From Clostridium fungisolvens (GTDB lineage Bacteria; Bacillota; Clostridia; Clostridiales; Clostridiaceae): 64,000 nucleotides of DNA. The position numbers were made by a program, and so were the translations under genes. The first letter of the stretch is position 1, and every line of letters begins with the position of its first letter. The stretch is taken from assembly GCF_014193895.1 (NCBI RefSeq), contig NZ_BLZR01000001.1:2604001-2668000 (forward strand). Reading direction: 5' to 3'. The notes below the pieces were generated by a model. The model had not been told where the DNA came from and did no database searches. It was given only the letters and a program-made list of their open reading frames with translations. Positions 55,569-64,000 of the stretch are shown piece by piece.

Positions 55569-55973
55569 TTAGCTATTTTCCTTATTTAACGATATAAATT
55601 CTTGGGCTTTTATTAAAATATAGATAGCAAAAAATCTAATTAGCAAGCTTCCTATAGCCAATATATCTCCAAGTAAAATTGCGATAACGCAGCCCAAGGC
55701 ATTAATAGACATTGTTATTATAGAAAACTTTATCGCAATCCTTTTTTTAGTCAACAATAATATAGAAGATACTATTTCAAGCATCGCCATCAAAATTCCA
55801 TATACCACAGCATAGTTAGGTATATTATCACCATTAAACGTGCCACCCATTCCTAATAAATGACGAAAACTGAACCATGTCATTTTTGGTACTAACCCTT
55901 TTACAATTCCCATGATTCCACCAACGAGCATGGCGAATGTTAAAACATAAAATAATATTTTATTTATTTTCAC
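55569..55973 (-). CDS. Small four-helix membrane protein (134 aa)
   Basis: A GTG at 55973 follows AGGGGGAAG at good spacing; the longer frame from 56003 has no site. The product has four hydrophobic helices (about 4-24, 44-65, 73-93 and 98-120) and a KAQEFISLNKENS tail. No family is recognised, but the helix layout is like DoxX-type or small stress membrane proteins. It has its own terminator. Confidence 0.7.
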   Translation of the reverse strand: MKINKILFYVLTFAMLVGGIMGIVKGLVPKMTWFSFRHLLGMGGTFNGDNIPNYAVVYGILMAMLEIVSSILLLTKKRIAIKFSIITMSINALGCVIAILLGDILAIGSLLIRFFAIYILIKAQEFISLNKENS

Positions 55974-56061
55974 TAATCTTCCCCCTACTATTATTCTAAA
56001 CATTATATAAATAAATTTTCTATTCTTTAACTTGCTGCTTACATAATCATGTTGTGTATCA

Positions 56062-56586
56062 CTAAATTAAAAATTTTATAAAATATAGTGTTAAACCATC
56101 ATCATTTACACATTCTGAATATGGCTCTAATTGCTTTCCATTATACCAAACCCCTGTACCATCTGGGATATAGCCTCGCTTTACATACATTCGTTGTGCA
56201 GAACCATATCCGCTATGAAGACCTACTGATAGAGAAACATATTCATTTTTCTCTTTTGCTAAATTCTCTGCAATTTCCATAATCTTAGTACCTATACCTC
56301 TTTTTTGATACTTAATAAGTACATTAAAATCAACGATCTCAGGTATATTTTTATGCGCAAAAGGTCCACCTTTAGCATAAGGAAGTAGGGTCACATATCC
56401 TGCAACTTCTCCACTAAATTCAGCAATGATAACTAACTTTTCGTTATTTTCCTGTTGGCTATAATATTCACCGAATTGTTCATATGGCTTATGCCAGCCT
56501 TGCTCTATAAATCCGTTAACAAGTTTCTCTATATCGCTTTTCACCATAGATCTTATCATTAAAACATCATTTTTATAATAAATCAT
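56062..56586 (-). CDS. GNAT-family N-acetyltransferase
   Basis: The 174-aa protein is a standard single-domain GNAT: VKSDIEKLVNGFIEQGW at the start, IAEFSGEVAGYVTLLPYA (beta 2-3), EIVDFNVLIKYQKRGIGTKIM with the acetyl-CoA loop QKRGIG (about 94-99), and a C-terminal VKRGYIPDGTGVWYNG. The segments YGSAQRMYVKRGY and GTGVWYNGK are characteristic of a widespread uncharacterised group. The start follows AAGGAGATAG. Confidence 0.9.
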   Translation of the reverse strand: MIYYKNDVLMIRSMVKSDIEKLVNGFIEQGWHKPYEQFGEYYSQQENNEKLVIIAEFSGEVAGYVTLLPYAKGGPFAHKNIPEIVDFNVLIKYQKRGIGTKIMEIAENLAKEKNEYVSLSVGLHSGYGSAQRMYVKRGYIPDGTGVWYNGKQLEPYSECVNDDGLTLYFIKFLI

Positions 56587-56713
56587 TTTACTATCTCCTT
56601 ATAATTCAAATAAAAGATATAGCGCTTACTATCATTAATTTCTTAATTGGTTAAGGAATCTCTAATTTCATCATTTATATATATTTTTTTAGTTACTCTA
56701 TATCAAATCATTC

Positions 56714-57415
56714 TTATACTAAAGATAAACTTAGCTTAATTATTAATCCCTCAACTACTTTTATAGAATTTTGTGCTGCTGTCTCAGCATTGATCTTAAA
56801 TTGCTCTGAGCTTTTTTCATCTGCATTATCTGACATTGAGCGAATGACTACAAAAGGTATTCTATTAACGTAGCATGTATGAGCTACACTAGCACTTTCC
56901 ATATCAACGCATAAAGGATTAAATTGCTGTACTAAATACTCTCTTTCTTTATGTGTTATAAATGTTTCGCCTGTAATTATTCTTCCTGTATAAAACTTGC
57001 TTGTAGCTACCAGAGAGCTCGCAGCCTCCATACTCAACTCTATTAATTTACCATCTGCTTTAAAATATATATCTTCCATCCAAGGATGATATTCTGTTAA
57101 AATTCCACTTGCAACATCATGGTATGCAACTTCACTTGAAATAACTATATCCCCCACTTCAAGCTGACTACTTAATGCTCCTGCAACCCCTATCAATATA
57201 ATATGGGTAACATCGAACTTATCTATCAATACTTGTGTAGCAATTGATGCATTAACCTTACATACTCCACAAACTACTGAAACGACTTCGATTTCCCCAT
57301 AAATTCCTGAATAAAATTTAAGCATGGCATGTTCAATTTGTTTTTTCTCTGTTATTTTATTTATAAATTCCGCTATTTCTTTCTCACTTGGTCCTATTAC
57401 CCCAATTCTCAACAT
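56714..57415 (-). CDS. mtnN: MTA/SAH nucleosidase
   Basis: The second ATG of the frame, 57415, fits the AAGGGG site best. The 233-aa protein has the nucleosidase phosphorylase fold: GVIGPSEKEI near the N-terminus (catalytic-type acidic residue), GVAGAL (about 77-82), VGDIVISSEVAYHDV, then the purine and catalytic segment DMESASVAHTC (E near 173) and RSMSDNAD (D near 195). It hydrolyses methylthioadenosine and S-adenosylhomocysteine to adenine and a thio-sugar. No autoinducer synthase gene is nearby. Confidence 0.88.
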   Translation of the reverse strand: MLRIGVIGPSEKEIAEFINKITEKKQIEHAMLKFYSGIYGEIEVVSVVCGVCKVNASIATQVLIDKFDVTHIILIGVAGALSSQLEVGDIVISSEVAYHDVASGILTEYHPWMEDIYFKADGKLIELSMEAASSLVATSKFYTGRIITGETFITHKEREYLVQQFNPLCVDMESASVAHTCYVNRIPFVVIRSMSDNADEKSSEQFKINAETAAQNSIKVVEGLIIKLSLSLV

Positions 57416-57604
57416 TCGCATCCCCTTATTTTCTATGGATAATTTTCAATCATTTCATCATAACTTATCATTCTGGCTTAATTACTTGAGATTATAGTGT
57501 TCTAAATCATACTATATTTTTTACTATTGTATTTATCTGTTATATCATTTTAATCTATGTGGTTTTATCTTGTGGTATTCTTATGTACCTATTTTTTACT
57601 ATAT

Positions 57605-58210
57605 TTAAATCATCCAATAATCCCTGGAATCCACTATAACTGCTTGTCCATCATCAATCCTTATTACCTTGCAATTGTTAGTAGTCTCGTATTCTTTCGC
57701 TATCTCCTCAAATCTCTCAAACTTTGTTATAAACCTACTATAATGAGGTAATAATTCGATAGGAGAAAATCCAAACCCTGATAAATCCGTTAGATTAACA
57801 TTATAATTTAATTCTGGACTATACTGAGCAATTAAATTTATATTATTTTGCAATACGATAGAACCGGCACTTACGCCAACAACTATCTTCTCTCGAATCA
57901 ATTTTCCCATGATATCCTCACAGTTTGCTTTTTTCATAGAATTCAACAAATAAAATGGATTACCACCGTTTATTTCAATAACATCATAATTCAATAATAA
58001 CTGTGGATTTTGACAATCAAAATCAAAGTAATCTACAAGTAAACCTAGTGACTTTAATTCTTCAGTCAACCGTGGAACATGCCAATCATTTTCCTTATAT
58101 TCAGCAGATGCAGTTGTAACTATCACTGCCTTAGATAGAGAAACACAGTATTCCTTCATTTTTTTAATAATGTTGTCTGATGACAATCCATTAGAAGTTA
58201 AAATCAGCAT
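57605..58210 (-). CDS. S51-family peptidase (PepE/cyanophycinase-like)
   Basis: The 201-aa protein has the S51 signatures: VIEINGGNPFYLLNSM (about 76-91) and VGVSAGSIVL with the nucleophile Ser near residue 114, followed by HYSRF with a likely active-site His. The fold is that of aspartyl dipeptidase PepE and cyanophycinase, which cleave Asp-containing peptides. No cyanophycin synthetase lies nearby, so dipeptide scavenging is more likely. The start follows AGGGGATG. Confidence 0.88.
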   Translation of the reverse strand: MLILTSNGLSSDNIIKKMKEYCVSLSKAVIVTTASAEYKENDWHVPRLTEELKSLGLLVDYFDFDCQNPQLLLNYDVIEINGGNPFYLLNSMKKANCEDIMGKLIREKIVVGVSAGSIVLQNNINLIAQYSPELNYNVNLTDLSGFGFSPIELLPHYSRFITKFERFEEIAKEYETTNNCKVIRIDDGQAVIVDSRDYWMI

Positions 58211-58247
58211 ACTATCATCCCCTATTATTTATCTCAAAATAATGTAG

Positions 58248-59090
58248 CTATATATTAAACTCCATTCCTGTTCTTATGTATGTGACATTGCTACACAGAG
58301 CACTTTCTAGTTTCTTAAATGCCTTTTCTCCGGTACAATGACCCGTATAAACTTCCTTTATATCTTCCTCTTGTATTTTCTTTAAAAGTAAATTGATTTC
58401 TTCTTCCGATGGGGTTAATGAATTTACTAAGGGAAATCTAACTAAGTGAAACCCACCAACTATTGCTTTAATTTTTAAGTCTGGAAATCTATTTCTCACA
58501 GCATCGATCATATTAACAGTACCATTGTGTGAGCAACCAGTAAAAATAGTTAAATCATCTTTTTCTCTAATAACCATAATTAGTTCATGCTCAAATTTAT
58601 CATTAATTAATCTATCTCCATCTTTAACGAATAGATATTTGTTGCCTTTCGGGATCTTATGTCTTTTTTCTATATCAGTAATGATATATACGTTATCTAT
58701 TATTTCAGTAAATTCATCAATGTAATTGATTCTATCTAGGTACTCATTAAACATTTTTTTATTGATTCCAATACTACTGCTAAATAACATTGTACGAAAA
58801 TAGAAATCTCTGTCCACTGCTCTTTTAGCGTATACTCTTGACTTATTATTTATCTGTAAAAATGATAAAAGCCCTCCACCATGGTCATGGTGCCCATGTG
58901 AAAGTATTGCAGCATCAATGTGCTTTAAATCAATACCCATATTATTTGCATTTGATATAAAATTGCCACTTTTCCCTGTATCAAAAAGTATGCGTTTACC
59001 ATTTGTCTCTATATAAATAGATAAACCGCGTTCACAAATTAAATCTTTTGTATTATTTTTTGTGTTTTCTATTAATATACTAATCTTCAT
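58248..59090 (-). CDS. MBL-fold metallo-hydrolase
   Basis: The 280-aa protein has the metallo-beta-lactamase motifs: FDTGKSG (D37), SHGHHDHGGG (H64, H66, D68, H69), TGCSHNGTVN (H near 182) and TGHCTGE (H near 252). This set belongs to the group around the dihydropterin-phosphate synthase-like MBL proteins. Substrate unknown. The start follows AAGGAGA. It lies 38 bp upstream of the S51 gene and is probably co-transcribed with it. Confidence 0.9.
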   Translation of the reverse strand: MKISILIENTKNNTKDLICERGLSIYIETNGKRILFDTGKSGNFISNANNMGIDLKHIDAAILSHGHHDHGGGLLSFLQINNKSRVYAKRAVDRDFYFRTMLFSSSIGINKKMFNEYLDRINYIDEFTEIIDNVYIITDIEKRHKIPKGNKYLFVKDGDRLINDKFEHELIMVIREKDDLTIFTGCSHNGTVNMIDAVRNRFPDLKIKAIVGGFHLVRFPLVNSLTPSEEEINLLLKKIQEEDIKEVYTGHCTGEKAFKKLESALCSNVTYIRTGMEFNI

Positions 59091-59225
59091 AGTTTTCTCC
59101 TTGTGGTAATAGTTTATTACCTTTTCAATAGAACTCTATATCCTTATAAAATATTTATTTTATAATGTAATAAAAATTGACTATTTCTATTTAAAACTTA
59201 GCTTTTATTCATGAAGGTAAGTACT

Positions 59226-59750
59226 TTATTCAAAACAATTCAGTTCGGTAACTTCATTTTTTAGAATTGACATTACTATTAAAGACTCATAGTTTTGATT
59301 ATATAAGATACATTCTCTTAATATTCCTTCCTCCACAAATCCCTCTGATTTATAGATCCTTTGCGCTCTTTGATTTTTATATCTAACATCAAGCCATAAC
59401 CTATGGGCATTTAATTTTTCGAAAGCAACTTTTTTAATTAATTTTAGTGTTTCTCTTCCTAATCCTTTGCCTTTACTTGCTATTACAATTCTTCTTAACT
59501 CGATACTTTGATTTGAATTTATAATACCTGCTAAAATTGCATAACCGATAGGTTTATTTGTAGATTTTTCTTCAACTATTAAATGCAGAATATCTTCCTG
59601 ATATAATGAATCCCTATGCTGCTCTTTTGTGCATTGCCCGATATATTGAGCATTATCGGGATTACGTTCACAATCTATTACAAAGTCTAAATCGCTTTCC
59701 TTGGTATTTCTTAACATTACAAAATCTGATTTTTCATTTACTTCTTTCAT
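59226..59750 (-). CDS. GNAT-family N-acetyltransferase
   Basis: The ATG at 59750, six bases after GGAGA, is the start; the upstream TTG adds four residues. The 174-aa protein has the motif A loop ASKGKGLGRETL (about 89-100) and LDVRYKNQRAQRIYKSEGFVEEG, typical of RimJ/RimL-type GNAT proteins. It may acetylate ribosomal protein N-termini or small amines. The last helix ends with ELNCFE. Confidence 0.9.
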   Translation of the reverse strand: MKEVNEKSDFVMLRNTKESDLDFVIDCERNPDNAQYIGQCTKEQHRDSLYQEDILHLIVEEKSTNKPIGYAILAGIINSNQSIELRRIVIASKGKGLGRETLKLIKKVAFEKLNAHRLWLDVRYKNQRAQRIYKSEGFVEEGILRECILYNQNYESLIVMSILKNEVTELNCFE

Positions 59751-59974
59751 ATGTATCTCCAATACTTAATTCTTTATATGTCCAATTTGAGATTTGCTTC
59801 GCTTCATCGACTTAATTACTTGTAATTATATCATTTAAAACCAATTTATTCCACAAGCTCTATAGCTTATTGACACTTATAATTCTACTTTTTTCCACAC
59901 TCCTCAATTTTCAAAAACATTGTTCTTATAGCTTATCTTATATAATTTATACAGCATTTTTTAATCTTGCAACG
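59751..59974. other. Intergenic region upstream of the RimL-like gene
   Basis: AT-rich spacer with no recognised promoter, repeat or RNA. Confidence 0.35.
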
Positions 59975-60016
59975 CAAAAACACCACATAATTCAACTCTG
60001 AATAAATGTGGTGTTC
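59975..60016 (-). terminator. Terminator of the PaiA-like gene
   Basis: AAAAACACCACAT pairs with ATGTGGTGTT around a 16-nt loop; on the minus strand a U-run follows. Confidence 0.8.
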
Positions 60017-60072
60017 AAAAATAAGTGTCTCCTATATATAAATTGCCTTTGTATCTTATTTATAGATTAACC

Positions 60073-60591
60073 TTATAATACTAATTTCATTAAATTATCT
60101 GTCTGCTCATCATCACCTAATACGAAAATATGGGTATCAAACTTTTCAAATCCTAGTTTCTCATAAAATCTTATTGCATTTACATTATGTTCCCATACCC
60201 CTAGCCAAACATAATTTAGGTTAATTTCACTTCCAAGCTCTATAGCTTTTTGTATTAATCTCTTACCAATCTGCTTACCTTTGCACTGCTGCAATACATA
60301 GATTCTTTGCACTTCTAAGCTATTTTCGTGCCCTTCCTCTGTTTGTGCCTTGTCAAAATTAACTTTCATGTATGCAACTACTTCTTCATTATTTTCAACT
60401 ATGTAAAATCTTGAAGAACTATTTTTCACTTCACTTTCAACTTGCTCATAAGAGAAATTTTCTCTTAAATAGTTCTCCATATCTTCTTCTGTATTTTCAT
60501 TTGCGAAGGTTTCATAAAAGGTTTTTTCACCTATATATTTAATTTTTTCTACTTCTTTTAAACCACATTCTTTAATCAAAAAGTTTTCCAT
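60073..60591 (-). CDS. PaiA-like N-acetyltransferase
   Basis: The 172-aa protein has the GNAT motif A in LEVQRIYVLQQCKGKQIGKRLIQKAIELG (about 92-120). It ends FEKFDTHIFVLGDDEQTDNLMKLVL, closely resembling the PaiA spermidine/spermine acetyltransferase of Bacillus, which begins and ends in the same way. It would acetylate polyamines or similar amines. The start follows TGGAGGG. A B3/B4-domain protein precedes it by 16 bp, so the two likely form an operon. Confidence 0.85.
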   Translation of the reverse strand: MENFLIKECGLKEVEKIKYIGEKTFYETFANENTEEDMENYLRENFSYEQVESEVKNSSSRFYIVENNEEVVAYMKVNFDKAQTEEGHENSLEVQRIYVLQQCKGKQIGKRLIQKAIELGSEINLNYVWLGVWEHNVNAIRFYEKLGFEKFDTHIFVLGDDEQTDNLMKLVL

Positions 60592-60607
60592 AAGATTTAT
60601 CCCTCCA

Positions 60608-61315
60608 CTACTCTATTGTCACTTGTTTATTATCTATATCAAGAATTGATGCTTTACATGTTCCGCCTAATTCCTCCTGCACAGTTTTTGCTAAATCATT
60701 TAGAGCATTTTCAAACTCTTCTTCTCTTTTTTCATCAGTGAGTTCAATGCACAAAAAAGCATTTCTTGTATCTTCAGTAAGCATGGTTCTTACTGATTCA
60801 CGCCAGTTCCAGCACCTGCAGATAGCACCGTCGTTATCTTTATATATTATTTCACCTTCATATGGTGGTTCGCTTTTATCTGTTCCTAAGGTAATAAAAT
60901 CTTCATCTCCAACTGCTTTAGTAAGTCTTATATCACCAGCAAAAGTGTCAATATCTTCGCCACCACAAGGCAATGCATACCTTAAGGAAATACCGTTATA
61001 AATATCAACTAAGGGATTAATAGTACCTAGATGGTTCCCATTGTTCACTCTCTTAAGTAAAGCCTCAATAGATGATCTTGCCCCTTTTTTTGTTTTAAAC
61101 TTTTGGAAGGCTTCTCTCCATACCTTTATAACTTCATTACTGCTAAACTCTGGATTTTGCAAATATTTTAAAGCTTCCTTTTCGGAATTAAAAATCATAT
61201 CCTTATATTTGTCTTTATCTTTTATAGAGTTATCTATATCATTACATACAACAACTCCTATCCTAGCATTGGGAAATAAGCTCCAAAAATCATCTTCAAC
61301 TACAAATTTTTTCAT
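60608..61315 (-). CDS. B3/B4 tRNA-binding-domain protein
   Basis: The 235-aa protein is a free-standing B3/B4 domain, the fold of the PheT beta-subunit domain that handles aminoacyl-tRNA editing. Its marks are FPNARIGVVVCNDIDN, then HLGTINPLVDIYNGISLRYALPCGGEDIDTFAGDIRLTKAVG (about 95-135) and EIIYKDNDGAICRCWNWRES. Such proteins are thought to bind tRNA or phenylalanine-like substrates. The start follows GAGGAGG. It precedes the acetyltransferase. Confidence 0.92.
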   Translation of the reverse strand: MKKFVVEDDFWSLFPNARIGVVVCNDIDNSIKDKDKYKDMIFNSEKEALKYLQNPEFSSNEVIKVWREAFQKFKTKKGARSSIEALLKRVNNGNHLGTINPLVDIYNGISLRYALPCGGEDIDTFAGDIRLTKAVGDEDFITLGTDKSEPPYEGEIIYKDNDGAICRCWNWRESVRTMLTEDTRNAFLCIELTDEKREEEFENALNDLAKTVQEELGGTCKASILDIDNKQVTIE

Positions 61316-61467
61316 AGTTTTGTTCCTCCTCGTATCATTTGATTATTAATATTTATAAAACAGTTTGAACAACTGATTCTTACTAACTGCAAGCTTAAAA
61401 GCCATAGAATTATTATACCTAGAAACTTTTAGCTAATTCCTACAATAAAAGTTTACTGACACAATTA

Positions 61468-61896
61468 TTATTTTTTTGATATAAGTATTAATCCACTTAT
61501 GCATAATATAACGCCTGCAATGGTTGTTAGGGAAATCTTCTCCTTATAAAATAGCAAACCTATTGGGATAAGTAAAATTGCCACAAAGGTATTTGACAAA
61601 AGACTTGCAGAACCTATATTCCATCCCGATCTATAAACCAATAAAAATCCTAGTTCTATGCCGACAATAGCTAGTCCTAAGAAAAAACTTGCCCAATTTG
61701 CATCCCCAAGTGATTGAATTAAGTTTGTCTTAGGTGCAAGGATAAAGAAAGCTACAATAGATACAACTAATGCACATGCATATGTGATAATTAATGCAGC
61801 AATAGGATTTATATTTGCCGGTGTTGATTTTTGAAATAAATGATAACATAAGCTAGATAAAATCACTAAAAAAATCGGGGTATACTGAAATCTCAT
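61468..61896 (-). CDS. Half-size DMT/EamA-like exporter, riboswitch controlled
   Basis: The 142-aa protein has five hydrophobic segments (about 5-20, 32-52, 66-85, 93-113, 120-138). They follow the EamA/DMT repeat: NIGSASLLSNTFVAILLIPIGLLFYKEKISLTTIAGVILCISGL. Its length is half of a full EamA transporter and longer than an SMR protein, so it probably dimerises. The start follows TAGGAGTG. A guanidine-I riboswitch upstream strongly suggests it exports guanidinium. Confidence 0.85.
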   Translation of the reverse strand: MRFQYTPIFLVILSSLCYHLFQKSTPANINPIAALIITYACALVVSIVAFFILAPKTNLIQSLGDANWASFFLGLAIVGIELGFLLVYRSGWNIGSASLLSNTFVAILLIPIGLLFYKEKISLTTIAGVILCISGLILISKK

Positions 61897-61953
61897 CTAT
61901 ATCACTCCTATCTTTTCTAACTTTTCAGTGTTGTTCTAAAATAAATAAAAATA

Positions 61954-62072
61954 AAAAAAGCCTAAGGAAATATTTTAAAAATATCTCCCAGGCTTTTGTC
62001 CTTCCGTGTACACATTTAACTGTGCGTTTTCTCTCGGACCAGCCAGCTATAACTGCGGAACCCTAGAAAACT
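61954..62072 (-). promoter_or_regulatory. Guanidine-I (ykkC) riboswitch with overlapping terminator
   Basis: On the minus strand the leader contains CTAGGGTTCCG (from 62066), GGCTGGTCCGAGAG, ACACGGAAGGACAAAAGCC and TGGGAGA. These are the conserved blocks of the guanidine-I aptamer in order. Its 3' part (AAGCCTGGGAGATATTT) also forms one arm of a terminator (pairing to AAATATTTCCTTAGGCTT, then a U-run to about 61954). The two structures exclude each other, so guanidine should switch the gene on. The gene starts about 58 bp beyond the terminator. Confidence 0.92.
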
Positions 62073-62285
62073 AAAATATATAAAGTTTTATAATTCGTAA
62101 TTTGCAACTTACTTAATTCAATTTAGCATAATAGCAGGGCTACGTCAACTGAATATTTTCTCACTTAAAAATAAAAACACTGCAAAACTCAATTTATTCA
62201 CATGTGTTGTTCTAAAGCGTTTTTGTCCGATTGATTTAAATTTTAAATAGCATTATTAACGAATTTATTTCAAATAATTTTATAT

Positions 62286-62711
62286 CTATTTACTCTGCAC
62301 TTTGGCTAAACGCAAAATCTTCCATAAATTAAGTCCTAATACAGTGGCAATTGATACATTGAGTATAATTGGTATGAAAATTCTCATAGCCACAATTATA
62401 TTTAAGTCATGAGTATACTGGATCGTCGGCAAAACAACCCCAACTGCAGCTATAGAAAAGAAAAAAATCAAAATATAGCTATTTAAGTATTCTAATTTTA
62501 ACTTATTTAAAATTAAGATGTATCCTATGATAATCGCTAGTTTTATAATGCATAAAATCAGCATAACTCTTAAATCCCCAACTTGATTTTCTTCAAAGCC
62601 TGGATCAACTGGAGAGGTGAAAACATAGTAAAAAAAGAATTCCAAGAAATAAAATATGCTGCATAAACTTAAAAATAGCGCTTTAACAAGGGCATTTGTT
62701 ACCTTTTTCAT
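62286..62711 (-). CDS. Small four-helix membrane protein (141 aa)
   Basis: The start follows TAGGAGGA. Hydrophobic helices at about 10-31, 49-67, 75-96 and 105-128 are separated by short loops (SPVDPGFEENQVGD). The C-terminal WKILRLAKVQSK is cytoplasmic in the likely topology. No family is recognised. It is upstream of the riboswitch with no recognised link, and its gene is not obviously part of the same transcript. Confidence 0.65.
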   Translation of the reverse strand: MKKVTNALVKALFLSLCSIFYFLEFFFYYVFTSPVDPGFEENQVGDLRVMLILCIIKLAIIIGYILILNKLKLEYLNSYILIFFFSIAAVGVVLPTIQYTHDLNIIVAMRIFIPIILNVSIATVLGLNLWKILRLAKVQSK

Positions 62712-62852
62712 AAATCCTCCTAAGATCCAATTACTCTTAACTTAAATTAAAACCTTCTTCTTTACAAAAACATTCCATAGAATCTCACATCTTTCCTAAC
62801 TATAATCTTATGAACCCTAATATATCTAGATTTTTTTGAATTTCGTACAAGC

Positions 62853-63650
62853 TTATAACTTAGTGGATATGAACAGTCCTGCTTCTTTATGAATATTGAT
62901 AGCCCCCTCTTTTTGTCTTATTGCTTCAAAATAATCATAAAAGCCATTCAAATCATTCTTAGAATAAGTTGCTATCGTTACTGTAGATTCTAACCAGTCT
63001 ATTAAATCCTGTGTTTCTGTGATAGATAGTGAATCTTCGTAATCGTGTCTTTGGACATCATCAAAATACTTTTCTAACAAATCCTGTCCATTTTGTAGAG
63101 TAAAAGAGAGTTCCTTTGTAAAAGAATTTAGATTTTGGTTAACCTTCTTAAAAGCATCACGTAGATAGGTTCTCATGCCGCCGTCACCGTTGGTTGCCGC
63201 ATAGAATTTACCGCCATTTTTTAATACCCTTTTTACTTCAGAAAGAGCCTTAGGTAAATTTGGAACATGATACAACATGTGATTAGCTATTATGATATCA
63301 AAACAATTATCAGGAAAAGGGATATTCTGAATATCTAACTTCTGCGCCAACATATTCTTCTGACCAGAATACTTATCCCAAACTACTTTCACCATTCCTT
63401 CTGAGAAGTCCGATAAAACCAAGGTACAGTCCTCTGGCAGTATATGAATTCTATTCTCCCATTGTGTTCCGTTTCCACAGCCTAATTCAAGTATGCGATA
63501 GCCCTTGGAAAATTCATATTTTTCAAAAAGCCAAGGTACAAAGCCTTGCTTATTTGTACTATGTTTAACATGTAGATTAGTTCTTTTGGCCAGATTATTA
63601 CCGTCTTTATACTGTTCTTTCACATTTTCAACCTTATCCATTATTGACAT
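62853..63650 (-). CDS. Class I SAM-dependent methyltransferase
   Basis: The ATG at 63650, five bases after GGAGGTG, is the start. The 265-aa protein has motif I ILELGCGNGTQWE (about 52-64), an acidic DF motif (LVLSDFSEGM), IIIANHMLYHVPNLPKALSEVKRVLKNGGKFYAATNG with motif IV-VI, and a C-terminal SIN helix (about 236-255). This is the ubiE/COQ5-like small-molecule methyltransferase type. Substrate unknown. A DUF4177 gene precedes it by 33 bp. Confidence 0.9.
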   Translation of the reverse strand: MSIMDKVENVKEQYKDGNNLAKRTNLHVKHSTNKQGFVPWLFEKYEFSKGYRILELGCGNGTQWENRIHILPEDCTLVLSDFSEGMVKVVWDKYSGQKNMLAQKLDIQNIPFPDNCFDIIIANHMLYHVPNLPKALSEVKRVLKNGGKFYAATNGDGGMRTYLRDAFKKVNQNLNSFTKELSFTLQNGQDLLEKYFDDVQRHDYEDSLSITETQDLIDWLESTVTIATYSKNDLNGFYDYFEAIRQKEGAINIHKEAGLFISTKL

Positions 63651-63683
63651 GATCACACCTCCAATAATAATAGAACTTCATTC

Positions 63684-63899
63684 TTAACTCTTTAGTCTTT
63701 TAAAAATCCATTTCTCCTCAGTAGTTGCTCCAGAATTATTCTCTCCCCATGCTGAGCATTCTGCTACTACATTTACTAGTTCCCATCCCTCTTCTCCAAG
63801 TGCTGGTAGAAGTGATGGCATGTCTTTATCCCACTTATAATCTGAAAAAAAACCTATATTTCTTTTACAAGTGATTATCTTATATTCCCACTTTTGCAT
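63684..63899 (-). CDS. DUF4177-like small protein (71 aa)
   Basis: The ATG at 63899 lies right after AGGAAGGGT, giving MQKWEYKIITCKRN; the longer frame from 63944 has no better site. The family pattern continues with PALGEEGWELVNVVAE and ends TEEKWIFKRLKS. It is the second DUF4177 gene of the window (see 51096). The upstream flank up to 64000 shows only AT-rich DNA. Confidence 0.85.
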   Translation of the reverse strand: MQKWEYKIITCKRNIGFFSDYKWDKDMPSLLPALGEEGWELVNVVAECSAWGENNSGATTEEKWIFKRLKS

Positions 63900-64000
63900 A
63901 CCCTTCCTCCTAATTACCTTTATCATATAATTAATAACATTCATACTTTGTTAACTTGAATTATTTTACTTAAATATTATAATATACAAAATTATAGCAT

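Noticed and set aside
1..64000. CRISPR arrays, tRNA or rRNA genes, transposases, phage structural genes
   Set aside because: None could be recognised. The dispersed repeats are not regularly spaced, and the TetR operator copies are too few and irregular to be an array of spacers.

Overview
The window is strongly AT-rich and its genes carry strong purine-rich Shine-Dalgarno sites (AGGAG or GGAGG), frequent TTG and GTG starts, and short rho-independent terminators with U-runs. The gene set (TetR-controlled multidrug pump, Acg-type nitroreductase, PaiA-like acetyltransferase, DUF1697, 7TM-GGDEF proteins, TipAS-type MerR regulator, glycolipid glycosyltransferases) fits a Gram-positive, probably spore-forming Firmicute close to Clostridium. 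This assignment is an inference from gene content. No rRNA, tRNA, CRISPR array, transposase or phage structural module was seen, so it looks like ordinary chromosome with several accessory patches.

Layout. 1-5.3 kb: edge of an HD-domain gene, a 59-aa membrane peptide, a lipoprotein, an APH-like kinase, a membrane protein, an ART-like orphan and a DUF4362-like protein. 5.3-8.7 kb: an Acg-type nitroreductase under a TetR regulator with a promoter and palindromic operator, then DUF1697 and a second nitroreductase. 9.1-13.5 kb: a TetR regulator, a DHA2 (EmrB/QacA) pump and an EmrA adaptor, with five near-identical operator copies around the regulator gene. 13.9-18.6 kb: a metallophosphoesterase with an unknown partner and several small anchored unknowns. 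19-29 kb: an HTH orphan, an ABC exporter behind a perfect 22-bp palindrome, and an envelope neighbourhood (two GT4 enzymes resembling glycolipid synthases, a DedA/TVP38 protein, an OmpR-type two-component system, a zinc phospholipase C-like protein). 29-40 kb: a HAD phosphatase, two tandem 7TM-PAS-GGDEF paralogues, a gluzincin peptidase, a lipoprotein diguanylate cyclase, a YiiX-like hydrolase and glycerate kinase.

41-44 kb holds the best candidate for an undescribed system: a tightly packed four-gene operon coding for a TerB-like protein, a CxxCxxCC (YkgJ-type) protein, a membrane/coiled-coil protein and a 499-aa protein that joins an HNH-like motif to a long glycine-rich hydrophobic segment. 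45-64 kb is a patchwork of small detoxification and housekeeping genes: a TipAS MerR regulator, MFS transporter, SdpI-like protein, RelA/SpoT-type hydrolase, five GNAT acetyltransferases, an APH kinase, HAD proteins (one broken by an in-frame stop), MTA/SAH nucleosidase, S51 peptidase, MBL hydrolase, and a textbook guanidine-I (ykkC) riboswitch in front of a half-size DMT exporter.

A dispersed, MITE-like imperfect palindrome occurs in at least three intergenic regions (two copies exactly 97 bp), with several end fragments elsewhere.
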